Positions 1 to 8,768 of a DNA stretch of 64,000 nucleotides are shown here, in pieces (within the stretch, counting starts at the first letter, position 1; each line of letters begins with the position of its first letter). The DNA lies in assembly GCF_014145665.1 (NCBI RefSeq), contig NZ_JACHTD010000016.1, positions 1 to 64,000 on the forward strand, read 5' to 3'. Origin of the DNA: Myroides sp. NP-2. Its GTDB lineage: Bacteria; Bacteroidota; Bacteroidia; Flavobacteriales; Flavobacteriaceae. Made by a program: the position numbers and the translations under genes. The notes below the pieces were generated by a model, which saw only the letters and a list, made by a program, of their open reading frames with translations, searched no databases and was not told where the DNA came from.

Positions 1-296
1 TAGTGTGTTGGAACTTACCGTTTCCTAAGTCTACTAAGCTGTCAGTTTTTGATGTAATTACCTGGATGATCGCATCGTAAACATCACCTTTGTTTGTAAT
101 ATTGTTTACTACGTCTTCTGTTAAAGCAATAGTTGTGATTGCGTTTCCTGCTGCATCTTTGAAGATGTATGAAGTATTTCCGTTTGCGTCAACTACTTTC
201 TCTACGTTTACTGTGTTGATATCAAATTCAACTACATCTCCATCAACTGTAGTGTGTTGGAACTTACCGTTTCCTAAGTCTACTAAGCTGTCAGTT
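1..296. repeat. 249-bp (83-residue) repeat period within the fibre gene
   Basis: Bases 1-47 and 250-296 are identical, giving a 249-bp period that keeps the reading frame. The encoded unit begins TDSLVDLGNGKFQHT. The copies diverge after base 47 and base 296. The window edge cuts the array, so the copy number cannot be judged here. Near-identical in-frame repeats allow length changes by recombination. Confidence 0.8.
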
Positions 297-2423
297 GAAC
301 CATCAAGCTGTGCTTTCAGTTCTTCTAATGCATTTTGAACATTTGTTGAAGTAAAACCATTCGTTGAATTATCAAAAGCGATAGAACCCGCATTTGCATC
401 GATTTCTCCTACTTTAGCTCCAACTGAATTGGTAAATTCGTATTTATTTGTCTTTGTATTTAAGGATACGCTTACTTCTTTTGGATCAATGGTTACACCT
501 GTTGCTCCTTGTTTAGGAGTTCCATCAGCATTGATTTCGTTTTCATTGTAGTACGTATACGAACCGTTAGCGTTTTTCACTAAAACAGTTACGGTTTCGT
601 TTGCTTTCACTACGGTATCTTTAGACACCCAGCTTACATTTCCAGCAGCATCGGTTACTAAGATCGTTTCATTTGCTCCTTTTTGGATTTGGGTAATTTG
701 CAGTGTTCCTCCAATTTGAGCTAAATCAAATTTATCTTGGTTGATCGTTAATTGAACATCTTTTAGAACAACACCTGCTCCTACAGACACAGCTAATAAC
801 TCATTGGCAGAAGAAAGTTCTTTTCCTTCTACATTCGCTGCAGCAATATTTTGGTATACTACAGTACCGTCAGCTTGAACTACAGGAACTTTTCCTTGAT
901 CAGCTGCCTCTGCTCCTAATTTTTCAGCTGTAACTGATCCATTTTGGAACATTTCCGTAGCTAATTTATCTACTAAACTTACAGTAGAAGAAACTCCATT
1001 AACAGTAGAAACTAAATCCGTTCCGTTCAATGCTAAAACATTGGTTGTTATAGCATCATTTGCAGACCATACTACGTTTCCATTTGTATCAACAATTAGT
1101 ACATCACCTGCATTTCCTGCTTGAATCTGGCTTACATTTAATGCACCACCGATGTTTTGCAAGCTTAATTTAGACTCGTTGATATCTAAACTTGTTGTTT
1201 TTAAAACAGCACCTTTTCCATCTGTAACAACGATTTTCTCGTTTCCTGTTAAGTCTTTAGCGTTAACTGCTGTTTCAAGATTTACAGTTAAATTTCCGTC
1301 TGCATCAATGTCTAAACCACTTCCTGCTTTAACAACACCTGCTACGTCTCTTGTTGCCGTAGGAACATCTAACGTATAGGTAATGGTATTATTCGTTGTC
1401 GTTTTCGACACTTGAATATTCTTACCTGCTTGTAATTCAGTCACATATTGATTCTCTTTCACAAGAGCATCTACATCAACATTGTGAGCTGCATTGTTTT
1501 CATCTGTATAAACTAGCTGTCTATTTGTAGTATTGTACACTAATGAAGTTAACGATTGTTCAACTTTCACCAATTGTTTCAATACATTGTATAAATCAGT
1601 ATCTGTTTGATTGTTGATTACTTCAATAATATCACCGATAACAGTGATGTCTACAGCAGTTCCAGCTTCATTCGTATACGTATACTTACCAGGTTGAACA
1701 CGTACTAATGTAGTAACTGTTTCTTGTGCTGCCACTAAATCTTTTAATGCTAAAACTGTTGGATTACCAGCTTCATCCATAAAGGTGATTGTACCCGCTG
1801 TGTGGTCAATCGCGATAGAAGTAACTGTTTCAAACGTTTTTACTGCATTTTTGATATCAATAGTAACAGCATTCCCTGCTTCATTAGCATAAGTCATTAC
1901 TCCTGTAGCTGGATCGTAACCTAAAATAGTTACGGTTTCGTTTTGTTTAACAATTTCTTCAAAGTTGATTTCAACTTTGTTCCCACTGTCATCGATATAA
2001 TATAATTTATCCCCTTCATAAATTACATTACCTGCTGTAGTATTAATTATGTTTTTGATAAGGTTTTCAACCTTATCTCCTTCCATTTGTAATATATTTT
2101 CAAAGTTATTCACCACAATTGCAGGAATGTCACTTTCTGTTGTTAAACGTTGCCATTTATCAACAAACCAGTAGTAATACCCTGGAGTGATTGCAGTATT
2201 AGTAGTTGTATTGAATACTAATAAACTGTTTATATTTCCATTGGTGATTGTTTTAGTATCTTTTGTATCTTTTAAAGACACATTCGGAATTAACAATCCA
2301 CGATTACTAGCTTCAACTGTTAACTCAGCTGATTTATTAGGAGTAGCCGTTCCAATTCCCACCTGTGCGTTTGCAGACATAGCCCCCATTAATAGAGCAA
2401 CTGGTATTAGTCTTTTTTTTCAT
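1..2423 (-). CDS. Modular fibre/adhesin-like surface protein, C-terminus beyond the window, start out of frame
   Basis: An open minus-strand frame runs from about 2413 off the left edge. It encodes a hydrophobic segment ending SANAQ, then VGIGTATPNKSAEL and a GLLIPNV...YYYW module typical of flavobacterial surface proteins. Repeated units carry ETVTxL and YTYTNEAG patterns. The sequence is rich in Asn, Thr, Val and Asp, as expected of an extracellular beta-rich fibre. The only sensible start, ATG at 2423, is followed by eight A bases. With seven A bases it would read MKKRLIPVALLMG, a normal signal peptide; with eight it reads MKKKTNTSC, out of frame. In the correct frame a TGA lies directly upstream, and the next in-frame ATG (2389) cuts into the signal peptide. 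The gene sits 36 bp downstream of the lectin/RCC1 gene, probably in the same operon. Function as an adhesin is inferred; the family resemblance is clear. Confidence 0.75.
2413..2420 (-). other. A8 homopolymer directly after the ATG of the fibre gene
   Basis: Eight T bases on the plus strand (eight A on the coding strand) follow the start codon at 2423-2421. One base fewer, or two more, would join the ATG to the signal peptide frame. The tract is placed where slippage would act as an on/off switch, but a sequencing or assembly error in a homopolymer would look the same. Confidence 0.7.
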
Positions 2424-2459
2424 AACTGAATATTTTGTGTCGTTTTAGTCTAAATTATA

Positions 2460-5400
2460 TTATTGTACTTTGTGATAAATATGTGGATTAGTAATTAAAG
2501 GTCCACCGCCTTCTACTGGTGTAATCGTAGGATTACTATTGTTGATTTCCGTTCCAGAATTCGCTTCTACTGCTTTTTCTTTCGGAGACTTACCAACTAC
2601 TTTCGCTTGATTCGTAACTTTTTCTGCATTGATATCTTCATCAGTTACATTATAGGTTGCTGTGATCGTCCAAGATTCTCCAATGGCTAGTGCTCCATTG
2701 GTGTCTGTATAGTTCACCTTGTAGTTAGCACCAAATAAAACATCGGTTAATTCAACTTCTTTCAGCGTTACGTTTCCAGTATTCTTCACTACGAAAGTGT
2801 AGTTAATTACACCATTGCCATGATCTCCATCTACTTCATCATTGAAGATTCCTGTTTTTACCAACACAATTTTTGGACTTTGAGGTAATATAGTCACTGT
2901 GCAAGTTGAACAATTTGTATGTTCAGGATCTGGTAGTGGATACTCAGGATCTGTAGGTGCAATTGGATTTGGATCTATAGAAACCGTATGAACAGGTACA
3001 TTATTCGAATCCTTACCATCTGCATTTGCTAAATTGAATACCCCTCCTCTATCGATATCTTCTTGCGTTAGTACATATACTCCAGAAAATGCATCTGTAC
3101 GTACTTCATTTTCTGCAAGAACAATTGGGTTTCCTACGATCGTAATTTTTGGATCTGTTACTTTAACATTAGTCAAGGAAATATTTCCTGTATTTTTTAA
3201 TGAAAAAGTATAGTGTATCTCATCTCCAACATTAACAAGACCATTATTATCTTTATCAACATAAGTACCGACTTTTTCTAACGCTAAGCCTGGTTCAGGA
3301 ATGATGACAATTTTACCACACATGTCAATAACATTCCCTGTTGTCTCACAATCGAAAGTATGAATCATATCTTCAGCTGCAATTCCATCCCCCATACTTC
3401 CGTAGACTTTATGTCCTACATAACAGTAGCGATCATCATCATTAACAATCATTCCTGTATGTCCTCCAACCTCAACATAAACAGCGCGGTTATTACCTAG
3501 TCCTTGTGGCTCAGTCGCCGCACGAACAAAACCTATTGCTTGAGGTTGACCTAGCATTTGATAGCCGTTCGATCCCCAAAAATAAACGCGTCCAAATTTA
3601 TTAATTGCTGCAGCTGCTGCTTCGTAAGTTGAATTATCTTGTGCACTTATATATTTAATATCTAATAATTCCGCACCGTCTGTCCCTTTTACTGTTTGCC
3701 AGTTTACTTGCTCAGGTGTAGTATCACCTATACCTAATTGTCCACGACTGTTGTCTCCAATAGAATATACTTTTCCATCATTGGAAAGCGCGAAATAACT
3801 AACTTTATTATCTTCCCCAACTCCAGTGATACCAATCATTTTAGGTTCACCTGCAAAAGGTGCTTGTACTTCCACAGCCAAACTTTGTGTACTGTTTGTC
3901 ACTGCAGCAGTTCCGTTGTATATTTTAGAACCCCATGCGTAGTATTTACCTGTTGACGTATAAGCAAAACCACCACTGTTGTGTAACTTCATCATTACAA
4001 CATTAGATAAGGGTGTATTTTGTGCTGTACTTACTGTATGCCATTTCTTATCGGCATTCCAATAATTATCACCATACAAAGCTGACTTAGAACCCGTTAC
4101 CATTATTTTTCCATTAGTAAGTAACAAGGCCAACCCTCCATAAGAAGCAGTCATATATTTAATATCCTCTGTTCTAACTCCTTCTGGTAATTCTAACTCT
4201 GTAAAAGCAGTATAATCCGTATCATTTTGTAAATCAGCATTTTTAAGCTTATAATCCGTGATTTTAGTACCCCATCCATATAGTCCGCCCGTAGTTAAAA
4301 GAAAGAACTGATTTTTAGCATAGTACTGAGAGCTCATCGTCGCCATTAAAGGACTTCCTTTATAGTGGAATCCATTAGCAAAGCTTATATCTGTAGGTAC
4401 TAAGAAGTGTTCAAACGATTTTCCACTAGGCTTTGTTTGCTCTCCAAAAATTTGGAATCCAGTTGCCGTTTTAATAATAGTGGAGTGGTAACCAGAAATG
4501 AACTTATCACCATCATACTCACAAAAATCAGGACCTACAGGTTTAGTGAAGTCAATTAATCCTTCAGCTTGTTTACATTTTACTCCTGCCACTGCATCAG
4601 TTAATCCTGCTGGCCAAAAAGAACATGTACTTGCCTTAGCATTAGGTCCACAATAACTCGGTCCCATTTGTAAAGTAGTAACCGAATTCATCGCAATCAC
4701 ATTCACTTGATCCGAAGTTGTCAATTTACTACCTTGTCCGCCACTTGCTTGTGCTTTTACAATAAAATAAGACTTAGCTTCTCCTTTGCCTGCGTAGGTT
4801 ACTACGGGGTAAGTTGTTGTATTCTGCTTGTACGTTTTACATACTTCTACAACAGAAGAATCGTACATTTCGATATTAACTTTTCCGTTTGTAGGCTCAA
4901 ACTGCTCCAAAGACTCTGTAATAGTAAAATAACTATTCTCTTTCATAATAATCTTAACATCACCAGTTGCTCCTGCTCCTAACTTAGCAGATCCTGTCAA
5001 TTCGATCCCTCCTCTCGGACAAATACTAACAACACCGCCACTTTGCGTGTAAGTACCGTTTATCTTTAATTTTGCGTTAGACTGAACGTACAAGGTTGCT
5101 CCTTGTTCTATTTTCAGGTCATTATTAATAGAAACTTCCCCTGTAACACAGTATACTTTACCTCTAGTTAATACTTGTGAAGTATTCGAATTTTCTAACT
5201 CAATCGCTCCTTCAGGACAACCACAAAAATTAGGATCAATAACTTGAGAAGATACAGTTGAAGTTAACTGATCATCAGATACAAGATCTTGTATTTTAGT
5301 AGGTAAGCTACTTTTTACAATCGTTGCAGTATTTTCTAATAAACCATTTTGTTGTGCTTTTTTCACTTTTCCTTTAATCGTAATGGTAGCTGTAGCTAAA

Positions 5401-6593
5401 CGACTCAAGGTTACATCAACATTGTTCAATGTAGTACTGTTTCTAGGAATATTAATAGATGTTCCTGTATGACCATTGTTTGATGCTGTGATAGAAGTCA
5501 CTTCAAAAAACTCGCTAATTGCAGCTAAGTCATCATTCAATTTGAATCGCAACGTTTCTACGTTTTGTCCTTTGATATCGATGGTATAAGTTAAATCCTC
5601 ACCAACATTAGCCATGGTTTTATCTACAGTTTTCTGCACTACTACTCCACCTGGTGTAGTAGCAAATAAATTGCGGATCTCATGGTAGTTTGTATTTCCA
5701 CCAGTTGAAGCACCAAAGCCCAGCTTAAATAATGCCGGTGGCACTTGATCGTAACTATAGGTAAATACATCTGTAAATTGTCCACCAACTGTAGTGGCCC
5801 AACGCACAGCAACATCATATTTCCCTGTCGTTGTATTTTTGTTCATTTCAATCTGCACTCGTCTATAGTACTGACTATCAGACGGACGTGTTCTCGTCGA
5901 TGTTCCATAATCAATGCGTGTGCCTGATGAAACCGTTTTCAACATTTTATTTGTATTCGCACCAGATGTTGCGTTTTCTACAGTATGACCACGCAAGGTA
6001 AATTGATTCGGTGTGCGATTCTGATTTCCTTGTTTTCCTTCTGAAGTTGTAGCAAAGTTCCCATACTCATCAATACCTAATCCTAAGTACCCTCCTTTTA
6101 AACCTTTGATACCTCTATTATTTCCTAAATCACGAGGAGCATAACTTAAAGATCCACCATATCCTCCTACGCGAAAAGTAGTACGATCAATTGTTCCGTC
6201 AAAAAGAAATACACTAATACCATCTGCATTATTACCTCCCCATGTCTTGTATTCAAAATCAATGAACACCCCACGTCCAGAAGGAAAAGCTTCATCAATA
6301 AACGCATAACCGCTTCGGTCTCCTTCCGCTTCTGTTAAACGCAACCAGCCTTCATTATCGTTATCTATGAAATTGCCATTTTTCTTCGTAGCAGCAGTCA
6401 AATAGGCTTTATGATTATTATAACCTGTTCCTAAAACAATATTATTTCCAACCTCCTTGCTTCGGAAATTTTCACTCACCAAGAATTGCGCGTACGACTT
6501 ACTCCCTATTCCTAAGAACAGTAAACCGATCATCAAAACTTGTAGTAGTACCTTTTTGTTCATGTTTCTTTTTTTCATAATTTTCTCGAACAA
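2460..6593 (-). CDS. Large secreted protein with L-type lectin-like, RCC1-like and DUF11-like domains
   Basis: The 1377-residue protein starts with a signal peptide ending SKSYAQ near residue 36; M11 is an equally good start. Residues about 38-300 resemble an L-type lectin domain, with NADGISVFLFD and GGYLGLGID. A cysteine-containing region follows near 460-680. Residues about 700-1100 contain RCC1-like repeats (GKYYAWGS, GKVYSIGDNSRGQLGIG, GRVYFWGSNG), expected to form a beta-propeller. The end holds two DUF11-like beta modules with YTFSLKNTGN and YTFVVKNTGN. The role is probably surface binding of glycans or adhesion, which is inference. The protein ends soon after a PLITNPHIY segment and shows no clear type IX secretion C-terminal domain, which is unusual for such a flavobacterial protein. 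The fibre gene lies 36 bp downstream. Confidence 0.85.
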   Translation of the reverse strand: MFEKIMKKRNMNKKVLLQVLMIGLLFLGIGSKSYAQFLVSENFRSKEVGNNIVLGTGYNNHKAYLTAATKKNGNFIDNDNEGWLRLTEAEGDRSGYAFIDEAFPSGRGVFIDFEYKTWGGNNADGISVFLFDGTIDRTTFRVGGYGGSLSYAPRDLGNNRGIKGLKGGYLGLGIDEYGNFATTSEGKQGNQNRTPNQFTLRGHTVENATSGANTNKMLKTVSSGTRIDYGTSTRTRPSDSQYYRRVQIEMNKNTTTGKYDVAVRWATTVGGQFTDVFTYSYDQVPPALFKLGFGASTGGNTNYHEIRNLFATTPGGVVVQKTVDKTMANVGEDLTYTIDIKGQNVETLRFKLNDDLAAISEFFEVTSITASNNGHTGTSINIPRNSTTLNNVDVTLSRLATATITIKGKVKKAQQNGLLENTATIVKSSLPTKIQDLVSDDQLTSTVSSQVIDPNFCGCPEGAIELENSNTSQVLTRGKVYCVTGEVSINNDLKIEQGATLYVQSNAKLKINGTYTQSGGVVSICPRGGIELTGSAKLGAGATGDVKIIMKENSYFTITESLEQFEPTNGKVNIEMYDSSVVEVCKTYKQNTTTYPVVTYAGKGEAKSYFIVKAQASGGQGSKLTTSDQVNVIAMNSVTTLQMGPSYCGPNAKASTCSFWPAGLTDAVAGVKCKQAEGLIDFTKPVGPDFCEYDGDKFISGYHSTIIKTATGFQIFGEQTKPSGKSFEHFLVPTDISFANGFHYKGSPLMATMSSQYYAKNQFFLLTTGGLYGWGTKITDYKLKNADLQNDTDYTAFTELELPEGVRTEDIKYMTASYGGLALLLTNGKIMVTGSKSALYGDNYWNADKKWHTVSTAQNTPLSNVVMMKLHNSGGFAYTSTGKYYAWGSKIYNGTAAVTNSTQSLAVEVQAPFAGEPKMIGITGVGEDNKVSYFALSNDGKVYSIGDNSRGQLGIGDTTPEQVNWQTVKGTDGAELLDIKYISAQDNSTYEAAAAAINKFGRVYFWGSNGYQMLGQPQAIGFVRAATEPQGLGNNRAVYVEVGGHTGMIVNDDDRYCYVGHKVYGSMGDGIAAEDMIHTFDCETTGNVIDMCGKIVIIPEPGLALEKVGTYVDKDNNGLVNVGDEIHYTFSLKNTGNISLTNVKVTDPKITIVGNPIVLAENEVRTDAFSGVYVLTQEDIDRGGVFNLANADGKDSNNVPVHTVSIDPNPIAPTDPEYPLPDPEHTNCSTCTVTILPQSPKIVLVKTGIFNDEVDGDHGNGVINYTFVVKNTGNVTLKEVELTDVLFGANYKVNYTDTNGALAIGESWTITATYNVTDEDINAEKVTNQAKVVGKSPKEKAVEANSGTEINNSNPTITPVEGGGPLITNPHIYHKVQ

Positions 6594-6870
6594 ACAACTT
6601 TATTGTACACAAAATTGTTCTCCCTAATAGTTTTGCCAAAATTCAAGATTATATCCTCATTTTGTGTTTCAAATTATTAGTACGCACTACTTTCCAACAA
6701 ATTGAATCCATACTAAATCACTCAATACCAACATTTTACAAAGAGTTAAAAAGAATCAATGTTTCAATTTCTATACGCACGAAAAAAACAATAAAAACCT
6801 GATAAAAATCATAGAAACAAAACTCCTCTGCTCCAATCAGCTGACAAAAAACTAATTTCACACCAACTTC
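6594..6870. other. AT-rich spacer upstream of the lectin/RCC1 gene
   Basis: This stretch should contain the promoter of the minus-strand surface operon, but I see no exact TANNTTTG box. No RNA gene or longer reading frame was recognised. Confidence 0.4.
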
Positions 6871-7050
6871 ATGGAGCAGAATCACAAAAAAATCAAAAAA
6901 AAACCACTTCTTTTGAGAATAATGCCAAGCTTCATCCTTGCCATTATTCTTCTATCTGATTTCCTGATTAAAAATTCAAAAAAAACGTTCTACCCAACTG
7001 GAAGCACCTACAGCCCAACGACAACTAAACAGAGAAAACGACCTTTATAA
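6871..7050 (+). CDS. Possible small membrane protein, 59 codons
   Basis: ATG at 6871 opens a 59-codon frame ending TAA at 7050. A basic N-terminus (KKIKKKP) is followed by a hydrophobic stretch, roughly LLLRIMPSFILAIILL, and then a Lys/Thr-rich tail. This is the layout of a single-pass small membrane protein. There is no obvious promoter box and no recognised family. It may be a chance frame in AT-rich intergenic DNA. A second frame of similar size and layout follows on the same strand. Confidence 0.25.
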   Translation: MEQNHKKIKKKPLLLRIMPSFILAIILLSDFLIKNSKKTFYPTGSTYSPTTTKQRKRPL

Positions 7051-7127
7051 ATTACCGCTAAGGCATTATTTTTCTTTTTTCGATACTATATACATTTCGC
7101 GTTAAAATAACGCAACAGAACGCTTGT

Positions 7128-7304
7128 ATGGATGTTTGGGAAAATATTTTTGGCTTTTCGGACTTTTTTGTGATCCTTTTTATCATCCTAACTAGCCATA
7201 AAGACAACACAACAAGTGGAGTAGCGGAACAAAGCCAGTATACTTTTCTTTACCAAGAGAATAAAGCACAAACAAAAAGCAGCTACATTTTTACCAAATG
7301 CTAG
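7128..7304 (+). CDS. Possible small membrane protein, 58 codons
   Basis: ATG at 7128 opens a 58-codon frame. The N-terminal third is hydrophobic (IFGFSDFFVILFIILT) and the rest is polar. It ends 10 bp before the hairpin that terminates the converging aminotransferase gene, so a plus-strand transcript could also end there, although the T-run favours the minus strand. No family is recognised. Chance occurrence is a serious alternative. Confidence 0.25.
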   Translation: MDVWENIFGFSDFFVILFIILTSHKDNTTSGVAEQSQYTFLYQENKAQTKSSYIFTKC

Positions 7305-7311
7305 AAATAAA

Positions 7312-7335
7312 AAAACCACGCCCGAGGGCGTGGTT
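7312..7335 (-). terminator. Terminator of the aminotransferase gene
   Basis: The hairpin AACCACGCCC/GGGCGTGGTT is followed on the minus strand by a run of T. It lies 26 bp beyond the stop codon of the aminotransferase. Confidence 0.85.
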
Positions 7336-7360
7336 CGTATTGTATGTTAGGTGTATTCGT

Positions 7361-8560
7361 TTACTTTGCAATCGTATGATACACGTTCAATGCTTCTTTT
7401 AAAATCGCTGCTGAGCGAATCAAATCTTCTTTTTTCAACACATAGGCCATACGTGCTTCATTTAATCCAACACCAGGCGTGGAATAGAATCCTGCTGCAG
7501 GAGCAATCATTACCGTAGCACCATCTAAGTTGTATTCTTCTAACAACCATTTAGCGAAGTGATCTGCATCTTCCACAGGAAATTTAGCGACACAATAAAA
7601 AGAACCATTTGGCACGGTTACTTCTACTCCGTCAATTTCTTGTAAAGCTTTAATAAATATATCACGACGCTCTTTGTATTCGGTGATTACTTCGTCAAAA
7701 TACGATTGTGGCGTATCTAAAGCTGCCTCTGCTGCAATTTGCTCAAAAGTAGGCGGAGAAAGTCTCGCTTGTGCAAATTTCATAGCAGCATCCATTACTT
7801 CTTTGTTTTTTGACACAATACATCCAATACGCGCACCACACATGCTGTAACGCTTAGACACCGAGTCAATCATAATAGCGTGATTCGCCAATTCAGGAAA
7901 AGTCATCACAGAGATATGTTTAAATCCGTCATAGGCAAATTCGCGGTAAACCTCATCGGCAATTAAGAACAAATCGTGCTTGATCACCAAAGCAGCTAAT
8001 TGCTCCATTTCTTCTTGAGAATATAAATAGCCTGTTGGGTTTCCTGGATTACAAATTAAGATGGCCTTCGTTTTAGGGGTAATTAACTTTTCAAACTCTG
8101 AAATAGCAGGTAAAGCAAATCCCGTGTCAATCGTTGACATGACTGGAACAATAGTTACACCATTTGAAGTGGAAAACCCATTGTAATTCGCATAGAACGG
8201 TTCTGGAATGATAATCTCATCACCTGGATCCATCGTACTGCCCAACGCAAACATCAACGCCTCTGATCCACCAGTTGTAATGATGATTTCTTGTGCGTTT
8301 ACATCAATTTGATGGGCTTGGTAATACTTGGCTAATTTCACTCTATAGCTTTCAAAACCAGCAGAGTGGCTGTATTCTAAAACTTTAATATCTGCATCTT
8401 TTACCGCTTGCAAAGCGTCTACTGGAGTTTTAATGTCAGGTTGACCAATGTTTAAATGATAAACATGATGTCCTTTTTGTTTCGCTTTTTCAGCAAAAGG
8501 AACCAATTTTCTAATCGGAGACTCAGGCATTTGAATACCTTTTTGAGAGATTTTTGGCAT
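7361..8560 (-). CDS. PLP-dependent class I/II aminotransferase (aspartate aminotransferase family)
   Basis: The 399-residue protein is full length for fold-type I aminotransferases. It transfers amino groups between an amino acid, probably aspartate or another acidic or aromatic one, and 2-oxoglutarate in the cytoplasm. Visible landmarks are NPGNPTG at 171-177, ADEVY at 201-205 with the aspartate that contacts the pyridine nitrogen, and SVSK at 233-236, where K236 is the expected Schiff-base lysine. The arginine in CGARIG (R244) matches the phosphate-binding residue. The gene stands alone, with its own terminator downstream and a divergent ccsBA gene upstream. Family membership is firm; substrate preference cannot be read from the sequence. 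Confidence 0.92.
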   Translation of the reverse strand: MPKISQKGIQMPESPIRKLVPFAEKAKQKGHHVYHLNIGQPDIKTPVDALQAVKDADIKVLEYSHSAGFESYRVKLAKYYQAHQIDVNAQEIIITTGGSEALMFALGSTMDPGDEIIIPEPFYANYNGFSTSNGVTIVPVMSTIDTGFALPAISEFEKLITPKTKAILICNPGNPTGYLYSQEEMEQLAALVIKHDLFLIADEVYREFAYDGFKHISVMTFPELANHAIMIDSVSKRYSMCGARIGCIVSKNKEVMDAAMKFAQARLSPPTFEQIAAEAALDTPQSYFDEVITEYKERRDIFIKALQEIDGVEVTVPNGSFYCVAKFPVEDADHFAKWLLEEYNLDGATVMIAPAAGFYSTPGVGLNEARMAYVLKKEDLIRSAAILKEALNVYHTIAK

Positions 8561-8729
8561 GGTTAATTTTTTATTAATTCACTAAATAGCGACCAATCCT
8601 TGTTGATTTAATAATCATCGATCAAATGAGGTAAAGATCTTTGCAAATTTAGTTTTTTTTACGCATAAAAAAAGTAAATTTCATTCCTAAATAATAAGTT
8701 AAATATACGGGTTTACTGGGCATTTTGGT

Positions 8730-8737
8730 TATTTTTG
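8730..8737 (+). promoter_or_regulatory. Bacteroidota promoter -7 box for ccsBA
   Basis: TATTTTTG matches the TANNTTTG consensus exactly and lies 31 bp upstream of the ccsBA start codon, leaving a leader of about 25 nt. A -33 TTG partner is not obvious at the usual spacing. Confidence 0.6.
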
Positions 8738-8768
8738 TTCCATTATAAAAACAACGTATCAACAACTC

